Source: an uncultured Hyphomicrobium sp. (GTDB lineage Bacteria; Pseudomonadota; Alphaproteobacteria; Rhizobiales; Hyphomicrobiaceae). Taken from it: a stretch of 64,000 bases of DNA. The stretch lies in NCBI RefSeq assembly GCF_902826555.1, contig NZ_CADEFI010000003.1, positions 62,001 through 126,000 on the forward strand. Direction: 5' to 3'. The translations under genes were made by a program, and so were the position numbers. Below are positions 1-8,666 of the stretch, one piece after another. The notes beneath the pieces are model-generated. The model made no database searches. It was not told where the DNA came from and was given only the letters and a program-made list of their open reading frames with translations. How positions within the stretch are numbered: position 1 is the stretch's first letter; every line of letters starts with the position of its first letter.

Positions 1-426
1 GCCGCGTACGACCTGATCCAGATTCCGGCCGGCGGCAGCCGCAGACCGTTTGTCGATGGCCTCGGCCCCGATGCCGCGCTGATGCACATCAGCGATGGAC
101 GCGCCGTATTCACGCGCGCGGTGAAGATCATGACAGACGCGTCGAACAAAGCGCTGGCGCGGGCCGGTCTCTCCATCGACGACATCGACTTCTTCGTGCC
201 GCATCAGGCGAACGCGCGCATCATCGGCGCGGCGCAGCGGCAGCTTGGCGTGCCGGACGAGAAGTTGCTGTCCTCGGTCGCGCTCTATGCCAACAGCTCG
301 GCGGCGACGATCCCGCTTACGCTGTCGCTCGCGGCCGAGCAGACGCCGCTCAGGACCGGCCAGCGGATCTTGATGTCGGCGGCCGGCGCGGGTCTCACCG
401 GCGGCGCGGTGGTGTTCGAAGTTTAG
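1..426 (+). CDS. 3-oxoacyl-ACP synthase III family protein (C-terminal part)
   Basis: This is the C-terminal ~141 residues of a thiolase-fold condensing enzyme; the gene begins before the window. Two of the three FabH catalytic residues are visible: the His in VPHQAN, and the Asn in YANSSAATIP. The Cys would lie upstream. FabH enzymes start fatty-acid synthesis by condensing acyl-CoA with malonyl-ACP. The glycine-rich end (AAGAGLTGG) fits the family's last strand. The branch (housekeeping FabH or a secondary-metabolite relative) cannot be decided from this part, so no symbol is given. The gene runs convergently into the penicillin-binding protein, with a hairpin between them. Confidence 0.85.
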   Translation, partial: AAYDLIQIPAGGSRRPFVDGLGPDAALMHISDGRAVFTRAVKIMTDASNKALARAGLSIDDIDFFVPHQANARIIGAAQRQLGVPDEKLLSSVALYANSSAATIPLTLSLAAEQTPLRTGQRILMSAAGAGLTGGAVVFEV

Positions 427-451
427 GTTCTTCTATGAGACCGATGATTCA

Positions 452-478
452 CGCTTTGGACTGATAGGGTCCAAAGCG
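452..478. terminator. Perfect hairpin between two convergent genes
   Basis: A 10-bp perfect inverted repeat (CGCTTTGGAC and its complement) flanks a 7-base loop. It lies between the stops of the FabH-like gene and the penicillin-binding protein gene. No T-run follows on either strand, so it is not a classical intrinsic terminator. It could be a dispersed extragenic palindrome or an RNA-stabilising structure. Confidence 0.45.
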
Positions 479-486
479 ATCATGGT

Positions 487-2913
487 CTAGTTGCTGGCGA
501 CGGGGCGCGGAGCCGACGGCTTGGCCGGAAGCAGCGACGGCATCGGGTTCTCGCGTGCGTGTCCGGCGAGATCTTCGAGCAGGATTTCGAGCAGCGGTGC
601 CGCGACATCCGCCGCGTGGACCTTGGTGGCCCAGGGCTCGGAGCCGGATCCCGTGCCGACCAGCACCACATAAGAATAAGCGGCTCCGTTCGAGAACTGC
701 AGGCCGCCCGTCGTCCAGACATCGACGGTGGCGTTTGGGTCGGCCGTCACTTGCGTTCCGGTCTTGGCGAAGTGCAGGCGCACGCCCTTGCGGCGCGCCG
801 CGCACCACGGCGCGAGCGACTTCAGCGTGCCAACCGACGCGCCGTGGGCGGTGTAGCAGAGCGGCGCCGACAGGAGGACCCTGAGCAGCGGGACGGCGTG
901 GCGGCGGATGAGCCGGTTGGGGATGATCGGCGCGCGCGGATCCGTATTTCCGGCGAGAAGACTTTCGATGCCCGTGAAGTCGTAGCGCTTGACGAGCGTC
1001 GGCTCGCGCACCGGGGTGGCGCCTCGACCGAGCATTGCGGCCAGGATGACGGCCGACATATGGTGCACCTTGCGCGGGGCGCCCGAGATCTGTCCGAGCA
1101 CGGCGGCCGTCGACGGCGGCGTGTCGTGGCCGAAGGCATCCCGCGGTGGCATGGTGAAGCCGAAGCCGTCGATGAGCGCCCGTACGCGGACTTGGCCCGC
1201 GCGTGCGGCGCGGTTGAGGAGCGGGGCGTTGAGGGAGCAGGCGAAGGTGACGATCGCCCGGCGGCCGTAGCGGCCGTGTCCCTTGGCGCAGGTGTCGAGG
1301 CCGCGATCCGGGGCTTCCGTGTCCAAATAGAGAGATGCCGCGTTGTCGCGGCCGCTGTTGGCGATGGCAATGGCTGCGATCATCTTGCCGGTGGAGGCGA
1401 TCATGCGCGGGTCGCGCGCGGGGTCGTAGCGGCCTGTCGCGGAATCGCGGGCCACGTGGGCGCCAAAGTAGGGCGCGGTCTCGCCGGCCTCGTAGTAGCG
1501 CACGATTTCGCCTTTGGCATCGGCGGCGACAACGGTGACGGTGGGCAGCTTCCTGTCGGGACCGGCCTTGGCGGGGTCCAGCGTAAAGCCAGGCGCAAGC
1601 TTGGCGTGGACGGCGGCATCGATCCTGGCGAGCCCGGCCTTGATCCTTTCGTGAAAGGCAAGGTTGGCCGCGGCATCGATGGTGGTCGTTACACCGCGCA
1701 CATGCTCGCGCCAGCCGAAGCCGTAGATCTCTTTCATTTCCTCGCGCAGGCCGAAGCGCGCCGACGGCATCAGCGCGTTGGCGCGTGCGACCGGATTGGC
1801 TTCGGCACGCTTGGCTTCACCGGGCGCGTAGAGGTCGAGAGCCGCCTGCAGCTTCGGCTTGACCTTGGGATCGGGCGGACCGCTCGCCATCTCGATCAGC
1901 TCGAACAGGACCTGCTTCTTCAGATCCTCATCCGGGATCAACGCCTCGGCACAAACGCGGGCGCGCACCTCGACGATGAAGCGCCAGCGATCGAGGCGGA
2001 CCGCGTTCAGGCGGGCGTCACCCGGCAGCAGGATGATCGGCTTGTTGACGGCGGAGGCCAGAACGAACTGCTCGGCGACGGAAAGTGAACTCGTGTCCTT
2101 GCCAAACACGACCCGACTCGTGACCTCGATGCCGTGCAACGGCTGCCCGCCGGTTCGCTGCGCAAGCCAGAGGTGGTTCGCGGCCCATTGCTGCAACGGG
2201 GTGAAATCCCCGCCGTGGGTCAGCTCGTGCTGGACGACGGGGGCCAGCCACCATTCGGAGAACTTGCGCGAGAGTTTGGTTGCAGCCCCCTCGCCGCTGT
2301 GGGGCGGCGTATTGTAGATCACGCGCACGAGCTGCATGGAGAGCGTCGAGCCGCCGACGCCGAGGCTCGGCCGTCTAAGCGCGATCGAGCGCATCAGCGA
2401 GGAGTACGGGATCTTCAGCACGCCCGGCAAGTCGATGCCGAAAGGATTGCGCCAGGTGCCGAGATAGCGATCCTCGTGGTGGACGAGGCATTGCCAGTAG
2501 TAGGGCGGGACCGCGCGTACGGGGATCGACTTGTGGTCGGGGTTGGCCGTGTAGTCGCCGACGTCGATGGCGGCGTCCGTGTAGTTGACGTCGCGCTGGC
2601 TGTCGAGGCGGGCATCGAAGGTGCCGACGAAGCCGCCGCCGCGATCATAGATGGCGGTCGCAAGCCAGCGCTCTGCGTCGTAGCGGATCTTTTCGCCGAG
2701 GAGATAGTGACCCGCGATCCCGCGCAGGGGAGCCACGATGTAGACCAGCAGAATTGCAAAGACGAGATAGGCGGTCGCGGCCATTGCCACGTAGCGGAGC
2801 GGGTCGAGGCGCGGATTGAATGCGATCCATTCGCCGAACAGGCTCACGATCCGCATCGGAACAGCGATGAGGATCTCACGCGCACGGGCGAGAAGGCGAA
2901 ACAGGAACAGCAT
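487..2913 (-). CDS. Bifunctional penicillin-binding protein (GT51 transglycosylase plus transpeptidase)
   Basis: The protein polymerises and cross-links peptidoglycan outside the inner membrane. With the ATG at 2913 it has 808 residues and one membrane anchor near residues 44-62. The transglycosylase domain shows the catalytic Glu in HHEDRY (about E147) and GGSTLSMQL near 187. The transpeptidase domain shows STGK (S507/K510), SLN (560-562) and KTGT (717-720). The order is that of class A PBPs, but the motif surroundings diverge from E. coli PBP1a/1b; GGST is followed by LSMQ rather than ITQQ. An upstream in-frame GTG at 3114 would add 67 residues unlike a signal region. No clear ribosome binding site decides the start. 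Confidence 0.85.
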   Translation of the reverse strand: MLFLFRLLARAREILIAVPMRIVSLFGEWIAFNPRLDPLRYVAMAATAYLVFAILLVYIVAPLRGIAGHYLLGEKIRYDAERWLATAIYDRGGGFVGTFDARLDSQRDVNYTDAAIDVGDYTANPDHKSIPVRAVPPYYWQCLVHHEDRYLGTWRNPFGIDLPGVLKIPYSSLMRSIALRRPSLGVGGSTLSMQLVRVIYNTPPHSGEGAATKLSRKFSEWWLAPVVQHELTHGGDFTPLQQWAANHLWLAQRTGGQPLHGIEVTSRVVFGKDTSSLSVAEQFVLASAVNKPIILLPGDARLNAVRLDRWRFIVEVRARVCAEALIPDEDLKKQVLFELIEMASGPPDPKVKPKLQAALDLYAPGEAKRAEANPVARANALMPSARFGLREEMKEIYGFGWREHVRGVTTTIDAAANLAFHERIKAGLARIDAAVHAKLAPGFTLDPAKAGPDRKLPTVTVVAADAKGEIVRYYEAGETAPYFGAHVARDSATGRYDPARDPRMIASTGKMIAAIAIANSGRDNAASLYLDTEAPDRGLDTCAKGHGRYGRRAIVTFACSLNAPLLNRAARAGQVRVRALIDGFGFTMPPRDAFGHDTPPSTAAVLGQISGAPRKVHHMSAVILAAMLGRGATPVREPTLVKRYDFTGIESLLAGNTDPRAPIIPNRLIRRHAVPLLRVLLSAPLCYTAHGASVGTLKSLAPWCAARRKGVRLHFAKTGTQVTADPNATVDVWTTGGLQFSNGAAYSYVVLVGTGSGSEPWATKVHAADVAAPLLEILLEDLAGHARENPMPSLLPAKPSAPRPVASN

Positions 2914-3653
2914 CGCGTGACAGAGGGCAAAGAGGTGGCCAAGCCCGGCGGCGGCCCCTCTTTGGTAAGGGCGCTTTATGGCGGAAGCTCGGGGGAAATT
3001 GGGCGCTGCGAAAACGGCACCCCTTGCGGGCGCCGGCGCAGCGCGGCCGACATCAAAAGAAACAATTCCAGCGGCGATCCAAAAATCAGGAGATTTTGGA
3101 TGCCGACGCTTCACGTGCGCTCAAGCGCGACCGCAGACGCTCCGGATCAGTCCGAAGCCGACACGACCACGATCCCCGAGACCGCCGCGTGGCGGACGCT
3201 TACATGGTGTTGAGCAGGACGAATAGACCCACTCCGACAGCCGGACCCAATAAGGTGGCCACCACCAACATCAAAAATGATCTACCAAGCATAACACGAC
3301 AAACCCCGCACACTACGCACCCACCCGCGAGGCCGCCCACTCCTCACCGGTGTCTTCCGTTTGTCTCGCGGAGACCCCTCACCCACGAAACGGGGATATA
3401 ATACAATAGGGAATAAATTCCCTCTATGGGTCTTTCCAATTTTTGCCACATTCTTATTCGCGAAAGCGAGGCGCCGTTGCTGCAATGCGATAACCCTCGT
3501 CAAATAGGCATTCTTTCCTTCGCTATTTCAAATTCTTCAGCTCGTGGATCAAACCAAAGTTTCGCGTCCTGAATTGGGCGCTGCGCCGTTTGCGCTCGGC
3601 GCGACCGCGTTTTTTGTTGCCGTTTGGACACAGGCCTGGCGCCGAAGCGGCCA
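2914..3653. other. Intergenic stretch, about 740 bases
   Basis: This lies between the start of the penicillin-binding protein gene and the stop of the large ATPase gene, both on the minus strand. The part from about 3390 to 3540 is clearly richer in A+T than its surroundings and contains TATAAT-like words. The only coding candidate I see is the 30-codon frame listed separately. The open frames that run through on the plus strand have no family resemblance. Confidence 0.5.
3200..3292 (-). CDS. Possible 30-residue single-span membrane peptide
   Basis: This short frame runs from an ATG at 3292 to a TAA at 3200. The product begins MLGRSF and is then almost wholly hydrophobic (LMLVVATLLGPAVGVGLFVLL), ending NTM. 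That is one transmembrane helix with a positive residue at the N-terminal end. The upstream sequence has a G-run (GCGGGG) about 12 bases before the ATG, which is a weak ribosome binding site. The layout resembles known bacterial small membrane proteins, but no family is recognised and the frame could be chance. Confidence 0.3.
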   Translation of the reverse strand: MLGRSFLMLVVATLLGPAVGVGLFVLLNTM

Positions 3654-6600
3654 TCAGCCGCGACGGGCTGTGGACGTCCTCAGGGCGTCGAAAAGGCGGA
3701 GCTGGCGCTCGTCCTGGCCCTTGGTCTCGTGCGCGAGCTGCTCGATGCGGTCGAAGGGCACCTGCTCGGCCTCGATCAACGAGCGCTGCGCCTTCATGCT
3801 TCGGACAAGACCTTCCTGGACGAGATGGAACTCGCCGACGGTCTGGCCCGGAAGCACGGCGGCGGGGTCGAGCCCGCTCTCGCTCTGGAATGCGGCCTTG
3901 AGCTTCCGCAGCGCGGTGTCCTCTCGCACGCGGCCGATGAACCAGCTCGTGATCTGATCGCGGCTCTTGTAGTCGAGGTCGCCCGGCGACTGGGTCGCCA
4001 GCATGAGGCCCAAGCCCGCGGATCGCGCTCGCTTCAAGAGGCTCTGCAGCGGCTCGGCGGTCGCCGGCTTGGCGTTGGCCGGGATGTAAAGGTCCGCCTC
4101 GTCGAACATGACGACGGCTTGCAGCTCGTCGTTGGGGTTCCTCTGGCAGAAGCGAAGCGCCTCCGACAGGAACTGCGAGACCCAGAACAGGATGTTCTCG
4201 TTGTCGCCGAGGAAGCCCGTGTAGATGATCGACAGTCGCGTGCGGCCGTCGCGCGCGAAGGGACCGATGCCGAGCAGGCTGTCCATGCGCAGGCTTTCGC
4301 CGCCGCCTTCGAAGAGCGCGGCGTTGCGGTGGCGGAGGCTGTCGAGCTGAGCGACAAGATCGCGGCGGATCTTGCCCGAGGGATCCATGCGCTGCGTGAG
4401 ATCGGTCAGCTCCGCATCCTCGTCCTCGAGCAGGTGGATGAGGTCTCCCAGCGTGACCTCGCGGCTGTGGCGCGAGCCCAGGATGCGGAGCGCAACCGAG
4501 AGCGTGCCGGACTGCTTCTGGTGGGTCGCCGAGTTCTTCAGATGCAGCATGTCGCCGAGAGCGGCGGCCGACAGGTTGGCGAGCAACTGCTGCTCGTGAT
4601 CGGGCAGCTCGTTGATGCCGTTCGGGAGCAGCGTGATCGAGATCGGGCGGCCGGACGAGCGGCCGGGCGTGTAGACGGCCACGTCGATGGCGTCGGCCAG
4701 CTTCTCGCGCTCGCCGCGCCGCTCCGTGTATTCGTCGTCGTTGGCGCGCCAGACGTCGGGGTTGGCGTAGCTGCAGAGGTCACCCTTGCGGTCGATGAGG
4801 ACGGCCGGGATGCCCTTGAGCAGAAGCTGCTCGATGAGACACAACGCGAGCGTCGTCTTACCGGAGCCCGAGCCGCCAAGCACCGCGGCGTGCCGTTTCA
4901 ACACGTTCATGTTGAGCGTGACGGGCTTGCCGCCGCGTCCGTTCTCGCGGCCGGCGAGGATGCTCGTCCCGACGCTTCCCGTCTCGTCCAGGAGGACGGA
5001 GAGCGGCAGCTCGTCGTCGTTGGCCGGCAGCGGCTCGGCCGCGCCGCTGTCCAAGGACCAGGGCGGCGGCAGCGCCGGATCCTGAGCGCGCAGCTCGGCT
5101 GCGGCGTGCGTTGTTGCGGCCGCCTCGGGGGTGGCTTCGGTCTCGCGTACGGCGCGCGGCAGCGCGCGGCCGAGCAGATCGAGGCGCAGGACGCTGATGA
5201 TGGATATGATGTTGGAGAGCAGCTTGGCGTCCTCGAACCAGGCTTGGAAACCCGGGTCGTTGCGGTAGTGAGCGTGGAACTCGCGCACCATCATCATGCG
5301 CTCCCACTCGGGGATCGGGATCGTGAACAGGCGGCCGCCGCCCTCGCGGAATTTGCGGAAGGCCTGTGCGGTTTGGTTTTTCTTGTTGGGCGGGTAATCG
5401 CTGGCGCGCAGCATGACGCAGCTCTTGCCGGCGGTCATCGGCAGCACCTTGTCGAGCTGACGCTTCAGGCCGCCACCCTGAGTCGGGCGGTTGCACAGAA
5501 AGACGCGAAGCTCGCTCATGTGGCCGGACTTGTGGTTGACCCTGAGATCCAGGCCCGGAACCTCGTCGGACACCTCGAGGCCGCCGACATTGAGCTTGAT
5601 GGTGCCGCCCCATTCCTCCTTGGCGAGGGACAGCGCGGACGCGAACACGTCCATGAGCTCGTTCTCGTCCGAGGGGATCTCGGCTTCCGATGCGCTCTGG
5701 AAGCGCTCCCAGGCGTCGCGGTAGTCGACGGACGGCGAAAGCGGGCGCGCGGTGTCGCCGCCGCCATCCGCTCCGCCGAAGATGCCACCAAGGACGGACG
5801 CGAGAGTCGACGTCCATGACCCCTGATCGCCGGCAGGCTCATCGCCCTCTTCCGGCGCAGTCTTGTCGCGCAGGCGGCTCTGGGCGTGCTCCAGGAGGCG
5901 GCGCGTGGACAAGCCGCCGAACTCCTCGAAGAAGTCAGGGCCGAAGAACTTGCCGGGGTCGGGGAAGCCGAGGCCGCCGCCCTGCTCGGCGATATGGCCC
6001 AGGCGCTTGGCGATGATCAGGCGCGCCTCCTCGGGCGTGCGCGTCTCGTGCAGCGCCACGGGGCCCGACTTCTCGATGCGGTCAACGTACGACTGGGCGA
6101 GAACGCCGCGCACCTGGCCGTAGAAGTCCTCAAGGCACGAGATGATGATGATGGCGTTGGGCAGCCGGTTGGCAATCTGGATCAGATCGCGTGTCGCCCT
6201 CTGGAAGCGCTCCTCGGCGTCGTCGAAGAAGCGCAGATCCTCGACCTGGTCGATGGAGAACACCAGCGCCGCGCGGTCGACGGTCCACATCAGCGTGCCG
6301 AGGGCGGTGATGATCTCGAAGGCGCGATCCTCGCCGGTGTTGGGATCGAGCGCCGCCACCGCCTGATGGGCGAGCGCCGTCAACTGGCGACCGAACAGGT
6401 ACTGGCGGACGCGCTGGTCGATGCGCGGGTCTTTGCGCTCGAGGTAAAGAAGAGCGCGGACGATGTTGATGTCGAGCTCGAGGTCGCGGAACTTGGGAGC
6501 CGCAACGACGCCGTCGGCGAGGCGCAGGATCAGACTCGCCAGCTCCTCGTCGGCGAGCGAGCCGTCGCGCAGCTCCTTCAAGTCGGCCTTGGACAGCACG

Positions 6601-7043
6601 TCGGGATCGCCGACCAGGCGTTCGGTCAGCCGGGCCAGGGCGCTTTCGCCGTCATTGTCCGGATCGTAGGACTTCTCCAGAGAATGGACGAGGCGGCGCA
6701 GATAGTAGTCGGCGTAGTTGGCGACATCGGGCGTCATCTGGGCGTAGCCGAAATAGGCCTTACCCTCGCGATGCGCCGTCGTGCGGAGTGCGCGCAAGAG
6801 GTGCGTCTTGCCGGCGCCGGACTGCCCGTGGAACAAGAGGATGCGCGACTGCGTCGCCGCGCCGCCGCGCCCGCCCGTCACCTGGGACAGGAGATCGGCG
6901 AACTTGCGGCGCGCCTTCACATGCACCTCGGGAACATCGACGGGATCGGCCCGCCAGATGTCGTCCTCCCAGGTGATGCTGTGCTCAAAAGCCTGGGACA
7001 GCTTGTCCGCGGCTCCGGCCTCGACGACGACGTCCTCGTGCAT
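3654..7043 (-). CDS. Two-motor ATPase: AAA-type domain fused to HerA/FtsK-type domain
   Basis: A 1129-residue protein with two P-loops. The N-terminal module has Walker A GQSGAGKTH (73-81) and a Walker B-like stretch LVFSIDQVEDL (260-270), as in AAA/ORC-like NTPases. A middle region (about 440-630) has no motif I can name. The C-terminal module has Walker A GGSGSGKTT (723-731), the HerA/DUF853-type DRKGDL (751-756), Walker B VVMFDEADLY (977-986) and a sensor-like LATQSPGDL (1015-1023). HerA-type proteins are hexameric DNA translocases. A linker near residues 395-435 is acidic and glycine-rich. The gene follows its partner by 44 bases in one operon, with GGAGA upstream of the ATG. A DNA-directed or defence role is an inference; nothing shown here proves it. 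Confidence 0.8.
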   Translation of the reverse strand: MHEDVVVEAGAADKLSQAFEHSITWEDDIWRADPVDVPEVHVKARRKFADLLSQVTGGRGGAATQSRILLFHGQSGAGKTHLLRALRTTAHREGKAYFGYAQMTPDVANYADYYLRRLVHSLEKSYDPDNDGESALARLTERLVGDPDVLSKADLKELRDGSLADEELASLILRLADGVVAAPKFRDLELDINIVRALLYLERKDPRIDQRVRQYLFGRQLTALAHQAVAALDPNTGEDRAFEIITALGTLMWTVDRAALVFSIDQVEDLRFFDDAEERFQRATRDLIQIANRLPNAIIIISCLEDFYGQVRGVLAQSYVDRIEKSGPVALHETRTPEEARLIIAKRLGHIAEQGGGLGFPDPGKFFGPDFFEEFGGLSTRRLLEHAQSRLRDKTAPEEGDEPAGDQGSWTSTLASVLGGIFGGADGGGDTARPLSPSVDYRDAWERFQSASEAEIPSDENELMDVFASALSLAKEEWGGTIKLNVGGLEVSDEVPGLDLRVNHKSGHMSELRVFLCNRPTQGGGLKRQLDKVLPMTAGKSCVMLRASDYPPNKKNQTAQAFRKFREGGGRLFTIPIPEWERMMMVREFHAHYRNDPGFQAWFEDAKLLSNIISIISVLRLDLLGRALPRAVRETEATPEAAATTHAAAELRAQDPALPPPWSLDSGAAEPLPANDDELPLSVLLDETGSVGTSILAGRENGRGGKPVTLNMNVLKRHAAVLGGSGSGKTTLALCLIEQLLLKGIPAVLIDRKGDLCSYANPDVWRANDDEYTERRGEREKLADAIDVAVYTPGRSSGRPISITLLPNGINELPDHEQQLLANLSAAALGDMLHLKNSATHQKQSGTLSVALRILGSRHSREVTLGDLIHLLEDEDAELTDLTQRMDPSGKIRRDLVAQLDSLRHRNAALFEGGGESLRMDSLLGIGPFARDGRTRLSIIYTGFLGDNENILFWVSQFLSEALRFCQRNPNDELQAVVMFDEADLYIPANAKPATAEPLQSLLKRARSAGLGLMLATQSPGDLDYKSRDQITSWFIGRVREDTALRKLKAAFQSESGLDPAAVLPGQTVGEFHLVQEGLVRSMKAQRSLIEAEQVPFDRIEQLAHETKGQDERQLRLFDALRTSTARRG

Positions 7044-7087
7044 GCGTCAACAGTCTCCAACGCAAATATTCGGAATAAGCGGGCGTG

Positions 7088-8248
7088 CTACTCGTCCACC
7101 CGCACGAAATGCCAAACGGTATTCTTGTAGGGAACGGCGGAGCTTTCGATGTCCGCCATGCTCTTCTTGTCCTTGAGATCGGCGTTGGCCAGCACGAGCG
7201 CGCCCAAGCGATGCGCCTCGGCCAACATGCATTTGAACTCGATCTCGGAAACCTGCCACGACGGCTGGCCGGCGCGAATTGCCTCCCAGACATGAGAGAT
7301 GAATGCCTTGCGGCTGCCGGCCCACCCCTCGGCGCGGGTGGCGGCCGCGCTCTTCACGGCGCGCGCGAACTCCGCGAGATCCGGGCGAAGGGATTTCGGC
7401 GGGCTCGCGGCGGTCGGCGCCTGATCGTTAGCCGCCGGCTGCAACTGCACGGGCGTGGCGACGCGTACCGGCATCACTGCCGGTGCTTCAGTCTCGGCTG
7501 GCGTGCCTTCCGAGGCTTCGAGCGCGCGTGCGCCAAGGCCGCGCAGAATCCCGGTGCGGAGTGCTTCCAGCGTCGAGTCGGCGGCGCCCGCGCATTCGCT
7601 GGCAAGCTCCGAGACGAGCTTGGCGTCGGTCGCGAATGCGCGCGGGTTCTGGGAAAGCTGTCCGGCGAGCAAGCGGCCGGCTTTGGCGGAGAGCGCCGAG
7701 CCTTTGCCGAACCCGGCCTTGATGCGGTTGCCGAAGGCGCGCTCCAGCGCCACCACGGCGAGCTGGGCGCGAAGCTTTGTCGGCGGCGCGTTCTTCTTCA
7801 CCGAAAGCCCGAACGCTTTCTGGACGATCAACGTGCGCAGGCCCTCGACGCGGGCCAGCGGTTTGAGGCGGGCCGCCGTCTCTTTCTCGAGGCCCAGTCC
7901 CTTGGCAATGAGGGCGACGTCGCGCAGCTCCGGCCAAGGCCTTGGCTCCCAGGACTTCAGGCCGAGATAACGGGCCGTGGCGGATGCGCCGGTGTCCGTG
8001 GGGGCAAGACGGCTCTTGGTCTCGACCGCGAGACCACCGGCAATAAGAAGGCCGATCTCCTTCTCGGCGAGACGGCGCCAGTCGGCGGGAGACAATTTAT
8101 GCGTGAAGAGCGGGGCGAGATCCGTCGCGACCTCGGCGCGAGTCGCGCCGCCGGCTGCCGCCACACGGACGAGGATCAGGTGGCCGGTGGCCGAAGCGCC
8201 TTTGCGCCGCGGCCCGGCAAGGGGTGCACCGCTGCCAAGCGCCGACAT
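7088..8248 (-). CDS. Winged-helix-like partner of the two-motor ATPase, unknown function
   Basis: A 386-residue protein. The start at 8248 is fixed by a strong AAGGAGA nine bases upstream; a longer frame from 8395 lacks such a site. The N-terminal part (about residues 20-95) and the last ~75 residues look like helix-turn-helix/winged-helix folds. They are joined by a helical region and a low-complexity Ala/Pro linker near 255-290. No catalytic motif is seen. It is the first gene of a two-gene operon with the AAA-HerA ATPase, so it may load or regulate that motor. Fold calls are by eye; the family is not recognised. Confidence 0.65.
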   Translation of the reverse strand: MSALGSGAPLAGPRRKGASATGHLILVRVAAAGGATRAEVATDLAPLFTHKLSPADWRRLAEKEIGLLIAGGLAVETKSRLAPTDTGASATARYLGLKSWEPRPWPELRDVALIAKGLGLEKETAARLKPLARVEGLRTLIVQKAFGLSVKKNAPPTKLRAQLAVVALERAFGNRIKAGFGKGSALSAKAGRLLAGQLSQNPRAFATDAKLVSELASECAGAADSTLEALRTGILRGLGARALEASEGTPAETEAPAVMPVRVATPVQLQPAANDQAPTAASPPKSLRPDLAEFARAVKSAAATRAEGWAGSRKAFISHVWEAIRAGQPSWQVSEIEFKCMLAEAHRLGALVLANADLKDKKSMADIESSAVPYKNTVWHFVRVDE

Positions 8249-8594
8249 TTCGCACGTCTCCTTCTCTGGGCTGAAGATGACGAGAGGCCGTACGCGCGAA
8301 TCACCGGCTCGATTCAGGGAGAATGAGTCAGAATGTCTTGAGATCCAAGGGATTCGGGAGCACGGGTCGCTCATTTTTTGCCGAGTTGCATGCACTCCCG
8401 ATCCGATCGCCCGTCCGCTCCGCCGATTGCCCCAATGGCGACATGTTCGTTAGCAAAAGTTATCAAGGGCTTCGGGGGAAGCACGATGGTGGAGGGCGCA
8501 AGATTGATGGCGCAACTCATGCCGAAGTGTCTGGGGAGACAACAAGTTCGCCTTTCCCTCGCAGCGAATCGCTCGAGTTGACGCCGTCTTAGTC
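8249..8594. other. Intergenic region between divergent genes
   Basis: About 350 bases separate the winged-helix gene (leftward) from the CtrA box of the CAP lipoprotein (rightward). It should hold the promoter of the ATPase operon. Short open frames cross it on the plus strand but have no convincing start or product. I see no repeats or RNA gene. Confidence 0.4.
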
Positions 8595-8610
8595 TTAACG
8601 ACGAGTTAAC
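8595..8610. promoter_or_regulatory. CtrA-type box
   Basis: TTAA, seven bases, then TTAAC matches the full alphaproteobacterial CtrA recognition sequence (TTAA-N7-TTAA). The right half lies in a 10-bp palindrome, GAGTTAACTC (8603-8612). It ends 56 bases before the ATG of the CAP lipoprotein, a usual distance for a regulated promoter. The leftward ATPase operon starts about 350 bases away. Confidence 0.6.
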
Positions 8611-8666
8611 TCCTACCTGCGATGTTGACTCACAGTTACCGCGCGTAAACAGCGGGAGTTACGGGA

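Noticed and set aside
559..2088. 509-codon plus-strand frame
   Set aside because: Antisense shadow of the penicillin-binding protein gene.
3624..5819. 731-codon plus-strand frame
   Set aside because: Antisense shadow of the AAA-HerA gene, with typical GC-rich composition and no motif.
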